64,000 nucleotides of DNA from Halorussus caseinilyticus (GTDB lineage: Archaea > Halobacteriota > Halobacteria > Halobacteriales > Haladaptataceae), in contig NZ_CP119809.1 of assembly GCF_029338395.1 (NCBI RefSeq), positions 1,798,001 to 1,862,000 of the forward strand, written 5' to 3'. The translations under genes were made by a program, and so were the position numbers. The notes below the pieces were generated by a model, which saw nothing but the letters and a program-made list of their open reading frames with translations, did no database searches and had not been told where the DNA came from. This document shows positions 8,326-16,955 of the stretch, piece after piece. Positions within the stretch are counted from its first letter, which is position 1. Each line of letters opens with the position of its first letter.

Positions 8326-8421
8326 GGTTGGCTCAAGGGCCGCAATCGGATAAAAACCTTTCAGACTCGAAGGGAACTATGGGGGTCGGCCAGCGTGCCG
8401 GGCGGTTGGTTGCGCCCCGAA

Positions 8422-8520
8422 GTGAAACGGACACAACAGTTTGCAACCGTTTCACAACATCGTCTTACTCCCGCTTCGTTGCGATTATGGCGTTACATGA
8501 CGGAGTAATTCGTACTCCGT
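8422..8520. promoter_or_regulatory. Two inverted repeats between aIF-2 beta and UPF0058
   Basis: The divergent intergenic region (8326-8575) has GTGAAACGG...CCGTTTCAC (8422-8430 and 8447-8455, 9-bp arms, 16-base spacer) and ACGGAGTA...TACTCCGT (8500-8507 and 8513-8520, 8-bp arms, 5-base loop), the second ending 55 bases before the UPF0058 start. The first looks like a dimeric-protein operator, the second like a hairpin. No known regulator can be assigned. Confidence 0.4.
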
Positions 8521-8575
8521 GTTAACGGGACTCAAGATAATACTATAACCCTGCAACTGTTAGCCTCGTTTGCTT

Positions 8576-8815
8576 ATGAAGAAGCAGGAACTCATCCACC
8601 TTCACGGCCTTCTCGCCGAGGTCGGGAACTACTTCGAGGAAGAGAACAGCACCGAAGTCGACCTTTCCGAGTACGATTCGCTCGGCGTACGACCAACTTC
8701 TATTCACAAGTCGAAGACAGACCACAAAGCGGCAGTCTTCGCTATGGCGAAAGCAATAACCTCCGAAATGCACGAAGCCGAGGCGGACGAGAAAGTCGCC
8801 GCCAAGGCCGACTGA
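8576..8815 (+). CDS. UPF0058 family protein
   Basis: 79 residues from the ATG at 8576, beginning MKKQELIHLHGLLAEV, with a conserved middle (LGVRPTSIHKSKTDHKAAVFAMAKAI) and an acidic tail. Length and motifs match the archaeal UPF0058 family of small helical proteins, function unknown. A TTG two codons upstream is in frame but the ATG is the natural start. An AT-rich stretch (AATACTATAACC) about 35 bases upstream may be its promoter. Confidence 0.9.
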   Translation: MKKQELIHLHGLLAEVGNYFEEENSTEVDLSEYDSLGVRPTSIHKSKTDHKAAVFAMAKAITSEMHEAEADEKVAAKAD

Positions 8816-9020
8816 ACTGCGAACGACGTTCCTCGAAATCTCGATACGACTCGCTAGTGGCGTCTCTGTTCTGCGAACAACTCGATAGTTCCCGGCCGAA
8901 CCGCCCACGAGACGGTGCGAAACGTTTCGACCGAGAAACAGTAAGCTACGAGTATCGGCTACCGGAGAATAGACGTGCCCGTCACGCCGCGCGAAGGCGA
9001 GGGGCTAGCAGAGTCGGTCG

Positions 9021-9485
9021 TCACTCGATGAGGTCCTCGAACTCGGGGAGGACTTCATCGTCGCTGTCGCTCTGACCCGTAGATTCGACTTCGGCCTCTT
9101 CGGAATCGGTTTCCTCGGCGTCGGTCTCCTCGGACTCGTCGTCGTCCTCCTCGATGACTTCGACTTCGAGGACGGTGAGGGGGATGTTTTCGAGGCGCTG
9201 GCCGATTTCCTTGCGCGCGATGCGCGAGGCGTGTTCCTCGCGTTCGACGTTGAACACCGACATCTCCAGTTCGAGAGCGACGAGGCTCTCGTCGGCCGCG
9301 ATGAACGCCGGTTCGAGTTCCTCCCCGCAGTGAGGGCAGGAACGACCCCCCATGTTGATTTCGACGTAGTTGAGGTCGGGGTTGAGCAACTCTCCGGTCT
9401 TGGAGATTGCGATGCGGACTGCCTCGTCCGGTGTCTCCACGTCGTAGACCGGGACTGCGGCTTCCACGACAACTCTGCAGTTCAT
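9021..9485 (-). CDS. DUF555 / UPF0212 family protein
   Basis: 154 residues. Conserved core: CRVVVEAAVPVYDVETPDEA, ISKTGELLNPDLNYVEI, and a CPHC zinc-binding knuckle (about residues 50-53), then FNVEREEHASRIARKEIGQRL. The last 45 residues are a Glu/Asp-rich tail typical of halophile adaptation. The family is confined to Archaea and its role is unknown. It converges with the UPF0058 gene across 205 bases of non-coding DNA. Confidence 0.88.
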   Translation of the reverse strand: MNCRVVVEAAVPVYDVETPDEAVRIAISKTGELLNPDLNYVEINMGGRSCPHCGEELEPAFIAADESLVALELEMSVFNVEREEHASRIARKEIGQRLENIPLTVLEVEVIEEDDDESEETDAEETDSEEAEVESTGQSDSDDEVLPEFEDLIE

Positions 9486-9571
9486 AGGCGCATAGAAGTT
9501 GTAGCGCCAACAGTATCAACTTTGGCCCCAAAGCGAAAGACTTCCACCGTGCCAAACCTTTCGGTCTCCCG

Positions 9572-10477
9572 ATGGACTCGGGTTCGATACCTGTCGGCGA
9601 CCTCTCGGGTGGTCTCGACTTGCAGGCGACGTTGGAGAGCGGCCAGACGTTCCTCTGGCGGCGCGAGGACGGACGCGCCTACGAGACTGCCGACGCGACC
9701 GGCGGGTCGGCGTGGTACTACACCGTCGTCGGCTGGAACGACGACGCCGACCCGGAAGTCGTCCGGGCGCGACAGCGAGACGGGATGGTCGAGTGGGAGG
9801 CGACGACCGACGCCGACTCGCTTCTGGCGGACCGACTCCGACTCGACGACGACCTGCCCGCCATCTTCGACCGCATCCCCGACGACCCCCTGCTCGCGGA
9901 CGCCCGCGACGCCTACCGGGGCCTCCGAATCGTGGACGACCCCTTCTTCCCGTGTCTCGTGTCGTTCATCTGTTCGGCCCAGATGCGGGTCGGGCGCATC
10001 CACGGGATGCAGACCGCCCTCGCCCGCGAGTTCGGCGAGACGGTGCGTTTCGACGGCGAGACCTACCACGGGTTTCCGACGCCCGACCGCCTCGCGCGTG
10101 CCACCGAGGACGAACTCCGGGAGTTAGGCTTGGGCTACCGCGCTCCCTACGTCCGGCGGTCGGCGGAACTGGTCGCCTCCGGCGAGGCCACCTCCGAGGA
10201 CGTTCGTGGTCTCGACTACGCGGACGCCCGCGAAGCGATGCAGACGTTCGTCGGCGTCGGCGACAAGGTGGCCGACTGCGTGTTGTTGTTCTCGCTGGGC
10301 TATCTGGAGGCGGTTCCGCTGGACACGTGGATTCAGACCGCCATCGCCGACTACTACCCCGACTGCGAGAAGGGGTCGTACGCCGAGACTTCCGACGCGA
10401 TTCGCGCGGCGTTCGGCGGCGAGTTCGCGGGGTACGCCCAGACCTACGTGTTCCACTACCTCCGAAACCGAGGGTAA
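9572..10477 (+). CDS. OGG-type DNA glycosylase/AP lyase
   Basis: 301 residues. An N-terminal OGG-like domain (LQATLESGQTFLWR) is followed by a helix-hairpin-helix GPD domain. The motif GVGDKVADCVLLFSLGYLEAVPLDTW carries the catalytic Lys (after GVGD) and, about 20 residues on, the catalytic Asp of the Ogg/Nth superfamily. The expected activity is excision of 8-oxoguanine from DNA by base-excision repair; alkylated-base activity (AlkA) is a possible alternative annotation. Single gene, divergent from DUF555 with 86 bases between starts. Confidence 0.9.
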   Translation: MDSGSIPVGDLSGGLDLQATLESGQTFLWRREDGRAYETADATGGSAWYYTVVGWNDDADPEVVRARQRDGMVEWEATTDADSLLADRLRLDDDLPAIFDRIPDDPLLADARDAYRGLRIVDDPFFPCLVSFICSAQMRVGRIHGMQTALAREFGETVRFDGETYHGFPTPDRLARATEDELRELGLGYRAPYVRRSAELVASGEATSEDVRGLDYADAREAMQTFVGVGDKVADCVLLFSLGYLEAVPLDTWIQTAIADYYPDCEKGSYAETSDAIRAAFGGEFAGYAQTYVFHYLRNRG

Positions 10478-10664
10478 GGGCCGTCGGTCTCTCCGCTCCC
10501 GACGGCCCGCCAGCGCGCGTCCGGAGAGCGGGAGAGCGCCGGTACTCTTCGCACGCGCAAAGAATTAATATTAAAGATTGTAACGTCCGACTCGACCGCT
10601 TCGCCGACCCGAAACGCGGACGCCGGGACCCACCTTTAAAAGTCAGAACGCCGAACAACCGGCA

Positions 10665-10961
10665 ATGCCTGAGGACTCCCAGAACGACGAGCGAACCCGA
10701 GCGCACGTCTTCGTCTCCGGGCGGGTACAGGGCGTCTACTACCGAGCGAACACCCGCGACACCGCCCGAGAGAAGGGCATCGACGGGTGGGTTCAGAACC
10801 TCGCGGACGGCCGGGTCGAAGCGGTTTTCGAGGGACCGGACGACGACGTGGAGTCGATGGTCGAGTGGTGTCACACCGGCAGTCCGGCCGCCGACGTGGA
10901 CGACGTGACAGTCGAGTACGGCGACCCCGAAGGCGAAGACGGCTTCCGGATTCGACGATAG
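10665..10961 (+). CDS. acyP: Acylphosphatase
   Basis: 98 residues. It shows both family signatures: VSGRVQGVYYRANTRDTA with the catalytic Arg, and GWVQNLADGRVEAVFEG with the catalytic Asn. It hydrolyses acyl phosphates such as carbamoyl phosphate or 1,3-bisphosphoglycerate in the cytosol. The first 15 residues are an acidic extension not found in the 90-residue mesophilic enzymes. A TATA-like AATTAATATTAAAG lies at about 10562-10575. Confidence 0.95.
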   Translation: MPEDSQNDERTRAHVFVSGRVQGVYYRANTRDTAREKGIDGWVQNLADGRVEAVFEGPDDDVESMVEWCHTGSPAADVDDVTVEYGDPEGEDGFRIRR

Positions 10962-11008
10962 CGGGACCGCGCTTCCGAAAGAAGAGACTCTGGTCGGAAC
11001 TCCGGCAT

Positions 11009-11848
11009 TCAGTACCGGTCGTCGCGGCGCGCGTCCCGACTGTCGGCGTCGTCGTTCCGACCACCGAACCGCTCGAATCGGTCGCTCCCGGACTGGTCGC
11101 GTTCCCGGCCCTGCGTCTGCTGGTTGCGGATGTCGTGACCGCGGCGTTGACTCACGGTCCGGCGACTCCCGTACCGCCGCGTCCGAGCGGAACCGCTCCG
11201 GGCCTGTTCGTCGCCGGACGGCCCTTCCGTCCGGCGTCTCGACTCTTCGAGACGCCGGGAGTACGACCGGTCGTCGGCGGGTCGCTGATGCGGTTGTTCG
11301 GTGGGTCGCTGATTCCCTTCCGTCGGCCGCTGGTGCGGTTGCTTCGAGGGCGTCTGCTCCGTCGGCGTCTGCTGGTGAGTCTGCTGTGGCGACGGTCGTC
11401 GCTCCGGCGACTGCTCGGCGGACGGGTCCCGCCCCCGCGACTGCTGTCGGGACGCGTTCCGCTCTCGCTCGGAGAACTGCTCGCCGCCGTGCGGTGGCCC
11501 GGCGTGACTCGACTGGTGGCGGGACTCGCCGCCGTGTTGGAGTCCGTGACGGCTTTCCTCCGGGTTCTGCGACGGCTGGCCCGTCCCTTCGCTCTGGCGC
11601 GACGACTCCCGCGGAACGTGGTCGCCCCGCTGTCGCGCCTCGGCACCGTAGCGAAAACTCGCCCGGTCCCCGCCCGCCGACTGGTCCTCGTCGCCGACCG
11701 GAATCAGTAGTTCCTCGCCCTGCATCCGCCGTTTGACCGCCGACTCGACCTGTTCGGGACTTCGCGGGTCGCCGCGCCCGCGTTCTTCGGTGGTTCGTCC
11801 CCATCGCGGTTCCTCGCGGCCGCCCCGTCGGTACTGGTCGTTCGACAT
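11009..11848 (-). CDS. Arg/Gln/Ser-rich disordered protein with short ordered N-terminal motif
   Basis: 279 residues. Residues 28-60 include the only ordered-looking part (SPEQVESAVKRRMQGEELLI followed by PVGDEDQ). The rest is Arg, Gln, Ser, Pro, His and Glu with repeated words (RPTEGNQRPTEQPHQRP, QTPTEQTPSKQPHQ). The C-terminus carries RRYGSRR and RRGHD, also present in the protein at 5807-6307, which suggests one unusual family in the genome. Net basic disorder is rare in a salt-in acidic proteome and suggests nucleic-acid binding or condensate formation; that is inference. An exporter-operator-like motif lies 75 bases upstream. Confidence 0.7.
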   Translation of the reverse strand: MSNDQYRRGGREEPRWGRTTEERGRGDPRSPEQVESAVKRRMQGEELLIPVGDEDQSAGGDRASFRYGAEARQRGDHVPRESSRQSEGTGQPSQNPEESRHGLQHGGESRHQSSHAGPPHGGEQFSERERNASRQQSRGRDPSAEQSPERRPSPQQTHQQTPTEQTPSKQPHQRPTEGNQRPTEQPHQRPADDRSYSRRLEESRRRTEGPSGDEQARSGSARTRRYGSRRTVSQRRGHDIRNQQTQGRERDQSGSDRFERFGGRNDDADSRDARRDDRY

Positions 11849-11922
11849 CGGTAATCTCCCCGCCGAACGTTCGGCCCGCGAGACTCTTATCGGTGCTGGC
11901 TAGAGTGGGCTGACATTCGCGC

Positions 11923-11936
11923 TTTAGATATGTTTA
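11923..11936. promoter_or_regulatory. Copy of the exporter operator-like motif
   Basis: TTTAGATATGTTTA differs at one position from the matching 14 bases (TTTAGATATGTCTA) of the inverted repeat at 7615-7630 read on the minus strand. It lies 75 bases before the start of the disordered-protein gene. It may be a shared regulator site or merely an AT-rich promoter element. Confidence 0.3.
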
Positions 11937-12107
11937 CTTGTTTTTTAGCAATATTTTGCATTCTTTAGTACTTCTATAGGGTTCTCTCGGACGAGGGGGA
12001 CCGTCGTCACACCTCGTCGGAGTCGAACGGGACTACTCGGAGGGAGACCGACTCGTCGGAGGTAAACGAGACTGCTCGGCGATAAACGGACTAATCGAGA
12101 AGAACTA

Positions 12108-12225
12108 GCTTCAGGCTTGAGCCAATCATACCGCAACCGCACCGCACAGCACCGCGCCCCGTGCCTCCCCGCACCGCGAGCGCCGACCGGCGCTCGCGGT
12201 GCGCGTCCCGTGGTCGATTGGTCGG
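12108..12225 (-). repeat. Dispersed intergenic element, family 1 (copy A)
   Basis: Within the 466-base gap 11849-12314. The plus strand begins CTAGCTTCAGGCTTGAGCC, then runs of CCGCAACCGCACCGCAC, then CCTCCCC, and an 11-bp self-complementary segment around GAGCGCCGACCGGCGCTC (12178-12195). Read on the minus strand it matches the elements at 18190-18400, 35331-35410 and 49390-49560. No coding potential is supported; the remaining gap (11937-12107) is AT-rich, with DNA such as TCGGAG and ACTCGTCGGAGG-like repeated words. Confidence 0.6.
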
Positions 12226-12314
12226 GTGCATCCCGCCGTCGGTGACGATTCGCGGAACCGCCGCCGTCGTCCGCGACGACAGGACTTAACGCGCTTGCCG
12301 ACCAATCACCCGGC

Positions 12315-13757
12315 ATGATTTCGGCAAACAGGATGGCGCAGGTAGACGCCAACGCCGCCGCTCTCGGCGTCCCACAGAAGCAGTTGATGGAGTCGAGCGG
12401 CAACGCCGTCGCCCGCGCGGTCCGCGAGGCGGCCGACCCCGGCGCGCGCGTGGCCGTCGTCGCTGGCCGCGGAAACAACGGCGGGGACGCCTTCGTCGCG
12501 GTCCGGTTCTTGGACGACTACGAGGTTTCGGTCCACCTGCTCGGACGGTCCGAGACCATCTCGACCGACATCGCCCGACGGAACTGGGACGCACTCCGGC
12601 AGGGCGAGTACGAAGTCGAGGAAGTCGGCGACTCCCGTAGCTTCGAGTTGCCCGACTGCGACGTAATCGTGGACGCGATGCTCGGAACCGGCGTCACGGG
12701 CGCGCTCCGCGAACCCGAGGCCACCGCCGCCGAGCGAATCAACGACGCCGACGCCACCGTAGTCTCGGTGGACGTGCCCTCGGGCGTGAACGCGGACACG
12801 GGGGAGACCGAAGGTACCGCGGTCGAGGCCGACCGCGTGGTCACGTTCCACGACCTGAAACCCGGTCTCGACTCGCTGGACGCCGCGGTGACAGTCGCGG
12901 ACATCGGCATCCCCGCGGCCGCCGAGCGACTCGTCGGGCCGGGCGACCTGCTCCCGGTCCGGCGCGGCGCGAAACCCGAGGATAGCCGGGCCTACGTCGT
13001 CGGCGGCGGCCCCTACACGGGTGCCCCGGCGCTCGCGGCCCAGTCCGCGCTCCGGACCGGCGCGGACCTCTCGTTCGTCGCCGCGCCCGAGACCGTCGCG
13101 CCCCAGATTCAGAGCTACGCCGAGGACCTCATCGTCCAGTCCTACGACGGCGACCGACTCGCGCCCGAACAGGTCCCGAACCTCGTGGACACCGCCGAGA
13201 GCTACGACGACGTGGTGGTCCTCGGGCCGGGTCTCGGCAACGCCGACGAGACCCTCGAAGCCGCGAAACGGTTCCTCGCGGAGTTCTCGGGCCGGGCGGT
13301 CGTGGACGCCGACGCCCTCCCGGTCGTCCCCGACGTTGATACCGACGCGACCCTCGTCTGCACCCCGAACCGGAAGGAACTGGCGAAGATGGGCGGTCCC
13401 GAAGTCGAGAGCGCCGACGCCCTGCGCGACCACGCCGACGAAATCGAGGACTTCGCCGCGGACCTCGGCCACGTCGTGGTCGCAAAGGCCAGAGACGACA
13501 TCGTGACCGACGGCGAGCGCACTCGCGTCTCGACGGCGGGCACGTCGGGCATGAGCGTCGGCGGCACGGGCGACACGCTCGCGGGCGCGGTCGCGGGCTT
13601 GCTCGGCGCGCACGACCCCTTCCAGTCGGCGTGCATGGCGACCTACGCCAACGGACGGGCGGCCGAACTGCTGGACGAGGACCGCCACGACGGTCTGCTG
13701 GCCTCGGACTTACTCGACGCCCTCCCCCGCGCCCTGTGGGGTGACGACGATGAGTGA
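12315..13757 (+). CDS. nnr: Bifunctional NAD(P)H-hydrate epimerase / ADP-dependent hydrate dehydratase
   Basis: 480 residues in two fused domains. Residues 1-210 are the YjeF_N epimerase (VVAGRGNNGGDAFVAVRFL and VDVPSGVNADTG). Residues 215-480 are the ribokinase-like dehydratase, with NRKELAKMGGP and the nucleotide-phosphate motif GTSGMSVGGTGDTLAGAV. Together they repair NADHX and NADPHX, damaged hydrated cofactors. The stop overlaps the first codons of moaC by 8 bases, so the two are translationally coupled. Confidence 0.95.
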   Translation: MISANRMAQVDANAAALGVPQKQLMESSGNAVARAVREAADPGARVAVVAGRGNNGGDAFVAVRFLDDYEVSVHLLGRSETISTDIARRNWDALRQGEYEVEEVGDSRSFELPDCDVIVDAMLGTGVTGALREPEATAAERINDADATVVSVDVPSGVNADTGETEGTAVEADRVVTFHDLKPGLDSLDAAVTVADIGIPAAAERLVGPGDLLPVRRGAKPEDSRAYVVGGGPYTGAPALAAQSALRTGADLSFVAAPETVAPQIQSYAEDLIVQSYDGDRLAPEQVPNLVDTAESYDDVVVLGPGLGNADETLEAAKRFLAEFSGRAVVDADALPVVPDVDTDATLVCTPNRKELAKMGGPEVESADALRDHADEIEDFAADLGHVVVAKARDDIVTDGERTRVSTAGTSGMSVGGTGDTLAGAVAGLLGAHDPFQSACMATYANGRAAELLDEDRHDGLLASDLLDALPRALWGDDDE

Positions 13758-14262
13758 AGACGGCGAGACCGCCGGAGACGAGACCGACCTCACCCACACC
13801 GACGCCGAGGGCGAGGTCCAGATGGTGGACGTGGGCGACAAGCCCGACACGGCCCGCCGAGCGGTCGCCGCGGGCGAAATCAACCTCCGACCCGAGACGG
13901 TCGAAGCCATCCGCGACGACGAGGTGAGCAAGGGCGACGTGCTGGCCACCGCCCGCGTCGGCGCGGTGCAGGCGGTCAAGCACACGTGGGAGACCATCCC
14001 GATGTGCCACCAGATTCCCATCACGAACGTCGAGACCGACTTCGAGTTGTTCGCCGACCGCGTGACCCTCGAAGTCGCCGTCGAGACGACGGGCAAGACC
14101 GGTTGCGAGATGGAGGCGCTGGAGGGCGTGACGACCGGTCTGAACGTGGTGTGGGACATGGTGAAAGCCGCGGAGAAGAGCGCGGAGAACGCCGACGACC
14201 AGTATCCCGAAACGTCAATCGACCGTGTGCGGGTGGTCGAGAAGACCAAGCGCGAGTTGTAG
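13750..14262 (+). CDS. moaC: Cyclic pyranopterin monophosphate synthase
   Basis: 170 residues from the ATG at 13750. It shows MoaC signatures: MVDVGDKPDTARRAVAAGEI, the MCHQIPITNVE motif, and TGCEMEALEGVTTGLNVVWDMVKAAEK, which holds the active-site Glu and Asp. It converts the GTP-derived cyclic dihydropterin into cPMP in molybdenum cofactor synthesis. A GTG three codons upstream is in frame, but the ATG overlapping the nnr stop is typical of coupled starts. Confidence 0.95.
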   Translation: MSEDGETAGDETDLTHTDAEGEVQMVDVGDKPDTARRAVAAGEINLRPETVEAIRDDEVSKGDVLATARVGAVQAVKHTWETIPMCHQIPITNVETDFELFADRVTLEVAVETTGKTGCEMEALEGVTTGLNVVWDMVKAAEKSAENADDQYPETSIDRVRVVEKTKREL

Positions 14263-14270
14263 TCTCGGAC

Positions 14271-14609
14271 TCACGTCTCGTCGGTGGTGTCGTCGTCCCC
14301 TCTCCCGTCGCCGTCTCTCTTTTCGTCCGGTTCATCGGTCTCCCGATACGCGATTTCCTCGTCGAGGGTTGCGGGAAAGTCGGGCGGCGCGTCCTCTGCC
14401 CGGCGTTCTCTCCGATTCACGTCGTACCAGTGGCCGACGCTCGCCGCCGCGAACACGGCGACGATGAGTACGGCCGCGGCGACCGGAGGTAAGCGGTCGA
14501 ACGGCGGAACGTCGTACCGGAGTAGTCCGAGCAGGCCTGTCGAGAGCGCGGTCAGCACGAGGTACACTTTGGGCCACGCCACCCGCGTCGGATTCGATTC
14601 GCGGGCCAT
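14271..14609 (-). CDS. Two-TM small membrane protein
   Basis: 112 residues. Hydrophobic segments at about 15-30 (VYLVLTALSTGLLGLL) and 42-60 (VAAAVLIVAVFAAASVGHW) are followed by a long charged, acidic C-terminal tail (62-112) that is probably cytosolic. No family recognised. It converges with moaC (8 bases between stops). Confidence 0.65.
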   Translation of the reverse strand: MARESNPTRVAWPKVYLVLTALSTGLLGLLRYDVPPFDRLPPVAAAVLIVAVFAAASVGHWYDVNRRERRAEDAPPDFPATLDEEIAYRETDEPDEKRDGDGRGDDDTTDET

Positions 14610-14824
14610 CGTCTGTACGGCAGGCGTCCAGCGTCGAGTACTCCCGTCGGTCGGCCGATTCCTGCCGTGGGAATGTGCCGGTCAGGGCTACTTTGTTATT
14701 CGCCGCGCTCCCGAGTCGCGCGTCGAAATAATCACCGAACCGCCGAACGGCGCGTAGCCGACCGCTCGCGGATATATCCGTTACTTGGACCCACCCGAGT
14801 CGTAACGAGGATTACCCCGCGTCT

Positions 14825-16120
14825 TCACGCCGACGGTGCGCTGGTCAACTCGCCCGCCTTCGCCCGCGAGCGTTCCACGATAGACGGTCGGGCCTCGAAG
14901 TCCAGAATTACCTCGTCAGCGGTGTAAGTTACGTCGTTGACCCGCGCGTGGTCGTGAACCCACGAGACGACGCTCATCGTGTTGTCGGTCATCGGCAGGA
15001 CGAGTCGTTCGCGCTCCCAGTCGGGGAGTTCGGCGTCGATTCGGTCGCGCAGGCCCTCCAGATTTATCTGCTCTCTGCCCGAGACGGCGATGGGGTTCGG
15101 AGCGAGCGCCGAGAGCGCCTCGGTCTTCTCGCGGAGTTCCTCCTCGTCCACGGCGTCTATCTTGTTCAGCACCGTCACGATGGGGGCCTCGTTGCGCTCG
15201 TAGAGGGTGTCGTGGCTGGTGACGAGTTTCTCGCGTATCTCCTCGATGGGTTCGCTCACGTCCACGACGAGCAACACGAGGTCGGCGTAGTACACCGCGT
15301 CGAGCGTGGACTTGAACGACTCGACCAACCAGTGGGGAAGGTCGCTGATGAACCCCACCGTGTCGGTCAGCAACACGTCGCGGCGCTCCATGTCCATCTT
15401 CCGGGTGGTCGTCCCGAGCGTCGTGAACAGGCGGTCTTGGGCCTCGGCCGTCGTGTCCAAGTCGGGATGCAACTCCTCGTTCTCACCCAACTCGATGTCG
15501 GCCGCGAGACTCTGCATCAGCGTGGACTTCCCGGCGTTGGTGTAGCCAGCCATCGCCACGAGGTCGAATCCGGACTCGCGCCGCCTGTCCCGGCGGTCGG
15601 CCTCGGTCCGGGCGATGGAGTCGAGTTCGTCCTTGATGTTCGAAATCTGGTCTTTGATGTCCTGCTCGCGGCTCTCGTCGTACTCGCCCAGACCCATGAA
15701 CCCCGGTCGCTCGTCGCGCTTGGCGAGACTCGTCTTGGCCTCCGCGCGCGGGAGTTCGTACCGGAGTTCGGCCAACTCGACCTGTAACTGGGCCTTCCGG
15801 GTCTGTGCGCGCTGGCCGAAGATTTCGAGGATGAGTCTGAATCGGTCGATGACCTTGGTGTCCTCGGGGAACTGCTGGCCGAGGTTGTACGTCTGGTACG
15901 GGCCGAGTTCGTTGTCGAAGACGACGACTTCGGCCCCCGACTCGGCGACTGCGCGCCCGATTTCGGCGGCTTTCCCCTCGCCGACCTGTAGCGCGGGGTC
16001 CTCCTTGCGCGACTGGGTGAACTCGGCGACGACTTCGTAACCCGCGGCTCGGGCGAGGTCGCGTATCTCTTCGGTGTCTGGCGTGCCGGAATCGACTCGC
16101 TTGACGATTATCGCTTTCAT
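14825..16120 (-). CDS. hflX: GTPase HflX
   Basis: 431 residues. An N-terminal HflX domain (residues 1-180, including GEGKAAEIGRA and NELGPYQTYNLG) and a coiled-coil linker (RKAQLQVELAELRYELPR) lead to the GTPase domain with G1 GYTNAGKS (about 191-198), G3 DTVGF and G4 NKID. HflX binds the large ribosomal subunit and splits stalled or heat-damaged ribosomes. Its start overlaps the stop of the upstream DUF2209 gene by 4 bases (ATGA). Confidence 0.95.
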   Translation of the reverse strand: MKAIIVKRVDSGTPDTEEIRDLARAAGYEVVAEFTQSRKEDPALQVGEGKAAEIGRAVAESGAEVVVFDNELGPYQTYNLGQQFPEDTKVIDRFRLILEIFGQRAQTRKAQLQVELAELRYELPRAEAKTSLAKRDERPGFMGLGEYDESREQDIKDQISNIKDELDSIARTEADRRDRRRESGFDLVAMAGYTNAGKSTLMQSLAADIELGENEELHPDLDTTAEAQDRLFTTLGTTTRKMDMERRDVLLTDTVGFISDLPHWLVESFKSTLDAVYYADLVLLVVDVSEPIEEIREKLVTSHDTLYERNEAPIVTVLNKIDAVDEEELREKTEALSALAPNPIAVSGREQINLEGLRDRIDAELPDWERERLVLPMTDNTMSVVSWVHDHARVNDVTYTADEVILDFEARPSIVERSRAKAGELTSAPSA

Positions 16121-16473
16121 AGGAACAGTTTTCGGGCGGCGTACGCGGCGTAGTGTGCGGCTTGTACGGTCTTGCGTTCGGCTATACTCTCGACGTACTT
16201 GAAATCCGGGCCGAGGAACTGCTCGACCTTGATTTCCGGTTCCTCGTAGAACTCGCCTCTCTCGGCGACGACGGGACCCTCGGGCGGGTCGGGCAGTTCG
16301 GCTACCGCGTCGGCCACGACGTTCGCGGCGTTCTCGAAGGTCGGCGGGTTCCGACTCGTGGCGAACCCCATCCCCTCAACGTTCCGGAGTCGGGTGGTGC
16401 CGACGCTGGCGTAGACGGCCGCGGCCACCATCAGGTACTCGCCGGACTCCTCGTGGCGGCCGCTGATGTCCAC
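16117..16473 (-). CDS. DUF2209 family protein (RNase H-like fold predicted)
   Basis: 118 residues, starting at GTG (16473) with the conserved MDISGRHEESGEYLMVAAA. No ATG precedes it in frame before a stop. The family was described as distantly RNase H-like: the DIS near the start and the strand-rich pattern fit, but the catalytic set cannot be confirmed by eye. It is coupled to hflX by a 4-base overlap, so it may act in the same ribosome or RNA rescue context. Confidence 0.8.
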   Translation of the reverse strand: MDISGRHEESGEYLMVAAAVYASVGTTRLRNVEGMGFATSRNPPTFENAANVVADAVAELPDPPEGPVVAERGEFYEEPEIKVEQFLGPDFKYVESIAERKTVQAAHYAAYAARKLFL

Positions 16474-16634
16474 GCCGACGACGCTAGCCTCGCCGGGCCT
16501 TCACCTCGGTTTCCGCACCCACGGTGCCCATGTCCCGGTCTACGACCCCGTTCCATTTCAATGATGCGACGAGCCGGTGTCGCCGCACTGAGAGTACCAC
16601 AAGAGTCTTATTCCGTCGATGTGGGTTTGGTCGT

Positions 16635-16955
16635 ATGCCCCTCGAAATCGACCCCCAACAGCTCGGACTCGAATTCGGGTCCGGGGCCGTCGTCGGCGGC
16701 GTCATCGGGTTCGCCGCCAAGAAGGTGGCGAAACTCATCGCCGTCATCGTCGGTCTCGAACTAGCTCTCTTCAAGTTCCTCGAATCGCGCGGCATCCTGA
16801 CGGTGGACTGGGAACGACTCACCGCGGGCGCGCTGAAAGCGGGCGAAGCGGCCCAAGGCGGCACGCCGCCGTCGTGGATGACGACCATCCTCTCTACGCT
16901 CTCGGTGGGTGCCGGATTCACCGGCGGGTTCCTGCTCGGTTTCCGGAAGGGGTAG
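16635..16955 (+). CDS. FUN14-family small membrane protein
   Basis: 106 residues from the ATG at 16635. Conserved features: LEIDPQQLGLEFGSGAVVGG, GFAAKKVAKLIAVIVGLELALFKFL, and a C-terminal membrane segment ending in GFLLGFRKG. Archaeal members resemble eukaryotic FUN14 mitochondrial membrane proteins; function unknown. It is divergent from the DUF2209-hflX pair. Its last 38 bases overlap the end of the minus-strand membrane-protein gene. Confidence 0.85.
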   Translation: MPLEIDPQQLGLEFGSGAVVGGVIGFAAKKVAKLIAVIVGLELALFKFLESRGILTVDWERLTAGALKAGEAAQGGTPPSWMTTILSTLSVGAGFTGGFLLGFRKG

